Assembly (NCBI GenBank): GCA_029935695.1
Contig: JAOZJV010000218.1
Span: forward strand, 1-6,564
Direction: 5' to 3'
Source of the DNA: Candidatus Krumholzibacteriia bacterium
GTDB taxonomy: Bacteria > Krumholzibacteriota > Krumholzibacteriia > LZORAL124-64-63
DNA length: 6,564 nucleotides
In this document: one piece after another, positions 5,786 through 6,564 of the stretch
Layout of the letters: every line of letters begins with the position of its first letter
How positions within the stretch are numbered: the first letter of the stretch is position 1
Notes under the pieces: generated by a model
What the model saw: only the letters and a program-made list of their open reading frames with translations
What the model was told of the DNA's origin: nothing
Databases searched by the model: none
Made by a program: the position numbers and the translations under genes

Positions 5786-6063
5786 GTCCAGTTGGCTATG
5801 CCCCCGGAAGCAACGACTCATGGGGGTATTTCCGAAGGATGCGAACCTTTTTCCGGCGCACTCGTAAGTCTAACAGTCGGTTTTCGGCAAAAGATTTCGA
5901 GACGGACATCAGACGCGGAAAGTGGCTTGACGGTAATCGAGCCAGCTTCCTTCGCGCAGGTTGCCACGACCGAATTTGACGAGCAGTTCGTCACATTCGG
6001 AGTTCTGCCCCACAGGACTTCGATCGGCACGGCAGCATGCTGTAAACGCGAAGGAGAGGCACC
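5786..6063 (+). promoter_or_regulatory. Long structured 5' leader of the ACT-domain gene, candidate riboswitch
   Basis: About 280 nt with no convincing coding frame but many helices. H1: 5798-5805 with 5822-5829 (8 bp, one G-U, 16-nt loop). H2: 5835-5838 with 5846-5849. H4: 5914-5956 (see the switch entry). H5: 5970-5975 with 5995-6000 plus 5977-5982 with 5988-5993 (12 bp around one T-C mismatch, loop GCAGT). H6: 6001-6007 with 6013-6019 (7 bp, one G-U). CCGGAA (5804-5809) overlaps the base of the H1 loop and can pair with TTCCGG (5851-5856). No strong helix was seen in 5857-5913. The layout, with an upstream folded domain and a ribosome-site-masking element next to the gene, is that of a translational riboswitch or protein-binding leader. 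It does not match the consensus of the lysine, glycine, SAM, cobalamin, c-di-GMP, TPP or guanidine classes as I recall them. Confidence 0.55.
5914..6056 (+). promoter_or_regulatory. Mutually exclusive helices that mask or free the ribosome-binding site
   Basis: Segment 5947-5956 (TTCCTTCGCG) pairs with 6047-6056 (CGCGAAGGAG): nine Watson-Crick pairs plus U5947-G6056, covering the whole Shine-Dalgarno AAGGAG (6051-6056). The same segment forms the lower 3' arm of hairpin H4: 5923-5930 with 5937-5944 (8 bp, one G-U), then 5917-5922 with 5946-5950 around single bulged bases, then 5914-5916 with 5954-5956. Both helices cannot exist together. If H4 closes fully, the ribosome site is free. If the long-range helix forms, the site is buried in a stem enclosing hairpins H5 and H6. 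The pairing is seen directly; switching is inferred. Confidence 0.6.
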
Positions 6064-6071
6064 ATGGGTGC
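6059..6071 (+). promoter_or_regulatory. Start codon in the loop of a 5-bp hairpin
   Basis: GCACC (6059-6063) is complementary to GGTGC (6067-6071), leaving exactly the ATG (6064-6066) as the loop. The hairpin directly follows the Shine-Dalgarno AAGGAG (6051-6056; 7 nt before the ATG). It may present the start codon or hinder initiation, acting together with the upstream switch. Part of the similarity is forced by the Gly-Ala codons, so chance is possible. Confidence 0.45.
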
Positions 6072-6543
6072 AAACATCTACAGTGTGGATTATTACTACA
6101 CTACCGTTGAGGATACGCCCGGTATGGGCTGCAAATTCCTCAAAACCCTTGTCCAGGAAGACGTCAATCTTTTAGCTTTCAACGCCTTTCCGGTGGGTCG
6201 CGACCGCACACAATTAGTCATTTATCCCTTGAACAGCACATGGCTCGGTGACCAGGCCAGACATGAAGGTTTGCGCCTGATCGGGCCTCATCATGCCTTC
6301 ATGATTCATGGTGATGACGAGTTGGGCTCTCTGGTGGATATCCACAAAAAGCTATGTGATTCGGACATAAACATCAGCAGTTCCAACGGAGTGGCCGATG
6401 GGCGGGGTGGTTATCGCTACATCATGCATGTGCATCCGGATGATTACAAACTGGCCACGGAAATTCTGGATGTGGATCAGAAGGTGCGGCCTCTGTCTGA
6501 ATTTCACATTGCTCCGTTCCGTCGTTTCCAAGCGAAGGGATAG
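6064..6543 (+). CDS. Small protein of two tandem ACT domains
   Basis: A 159-residue, probably cytoplasmic protein made only of two ACT folds, with no catalytic domain. ACT 1 (about 7-73) has the usual V15-x-D17-x-P19-G20 turn, a helix, then V34-N35 and an 'AFPVGRDRTQLVIYP' strand pair. ACT 2 (about 78-145) has D84-D85-x-x-G88, a helix, D101-I102-N103-I104, G109 and D112-G113. ACT domains bind amino acids or other small ligands at subunit interfaces and often act as regulators. Stand-alone pairs are found as sensor or partner proteins. The start is supported by AAGGAG (6051-6056) 7 nt before the ATG. The long structured leader points to control at translation. The ligand and partner cannot be told from the sequence. 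Confidence 0.88.
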   Translation: MGANIYSVDYYYTTVEDTPGMGCKFLKTLVQEDVNLLAFNAFPVGRDRTQLVIYPLNSTWLGDQARHEGLRLIGPHHAFMIHGDDELGSLVDIHKKLCDSDINISSSNGVADGRGGYRYIMHVHPDDYKLATEILDVDQKVRPLSEFHIAPFRRFQAKG

Positions 6544-6546
6544 GTT

Positions 6547-6564
6547 GTGCCGTTGAAATTGTGT
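6547..6564 (+). CDS. Possible start of a downstream gene (cut by window end)
   Basis: A GTG at 6547-6549 opens a frame reading MPLKLC to the window edge, preceded by AAGGGA (6535-6540) with 6-nt spacing. It begins three bases after the stop codon of the ACT-domain gene, as expected for a second gene in the same operon. Only six codons are visible, so this is weak. No terminator follows the ACT gene within the window. Confidence 0.25.

Noticed and set aside
5835..5852. Hairpin AAGG/CCTT followed by T residues as a transcription attenuator
   Set aside because: The stem has only four or five pairs and the T residues are partly used in the stem, so it is too weak for an intrinsic terminator.
5781..5860. 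Lysine, glycine or c-di-GMP riboswitch
   Set aside because: Only short fragments such as AGAGGT, CCGAAG and GGATGCGAA recall these classes. Their defining junctions and conserved blocks are missing.
5839..5979. Possible small basic protein of 46 residues (ATG at 5839) inside the leader
   Set aside because: The GAAGG upstream touches the ATG with no spacing, the composition looks random, and the region is better explained by RNA structure.

Overview
The window is chromosomal-looking bacterial DNA of moderately high GC, densely packed with genes and short gaps. No insertion sequence, phage gene, CRISPR array, tRNA or rRNA was seen. Two proteins begin with clear Sec signal peptides, and one of these has a C-terminus that may be beta-barrel. 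A Gram-negative (diderm) bacterium is therefore the best guess. The phylum cannot be fixed from this sequence.

Layout, left to right. (1) 1-992, minus strand: the N-terminal 330 residues of an isocitrate/isopropylmalate-family decarboxylating dehydrogenase, cut by the window edge. Its cofactor residues look NADP-type, but one canonical isocitrate contact is replaced. (2) 993-1197: the upstream region of that gene plus the 3' end of the next transcription unit, with a strong intrinsic terminator (1106-1135) and a compact stem-loop (1145-1179). (3) 1198-4003, minus strand: a probable two-gene operon with a 31-base gap. The first gene (4003 to 2723) encodes a polytopic GT-C/TMTC-like membrane protein. 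The second (2691 to 1198) encodes a secreted protein with a Vps62/DUF946-like signature and a possible outer-membrane C-terminus. (4) 4004-4120: a divergent promoter region. (5) 4121-5689, plus strand: an exported UshA-type 5'-nucleotidase/phosphoesterase, followed by a small hairpin. (6) 5690-6063: a 374-base gap holding a candidate promoter and a structured leader of about 280 nt. (7) 6064-6543, plus strand: a small protein of two ACT domains, possibly followed by another gene starting with GTG at 6547.

The most interesting element is the leader before the ACT-domain gene. A 10-nt segment (5947-5956) is complementary to the Shine-Dalgarno region (6047-6056; nine Watson-Crick pairs and one G-U). 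The same segment can instead close an upstream hairpin (5914-5956). The two pairings exclude each other, as in a translational riboswitch or other RNA switch. Two strong hairpins lie between the partners. The start codon itself sits in the loop of a 5-bp hairpin (6059-6071). The leader matches no riboswitch class I can recall. With an ACT-domain (amino-acid-sensing fold) product downstream, it is a good candidate for an undescribed cis-regulatory RNA.
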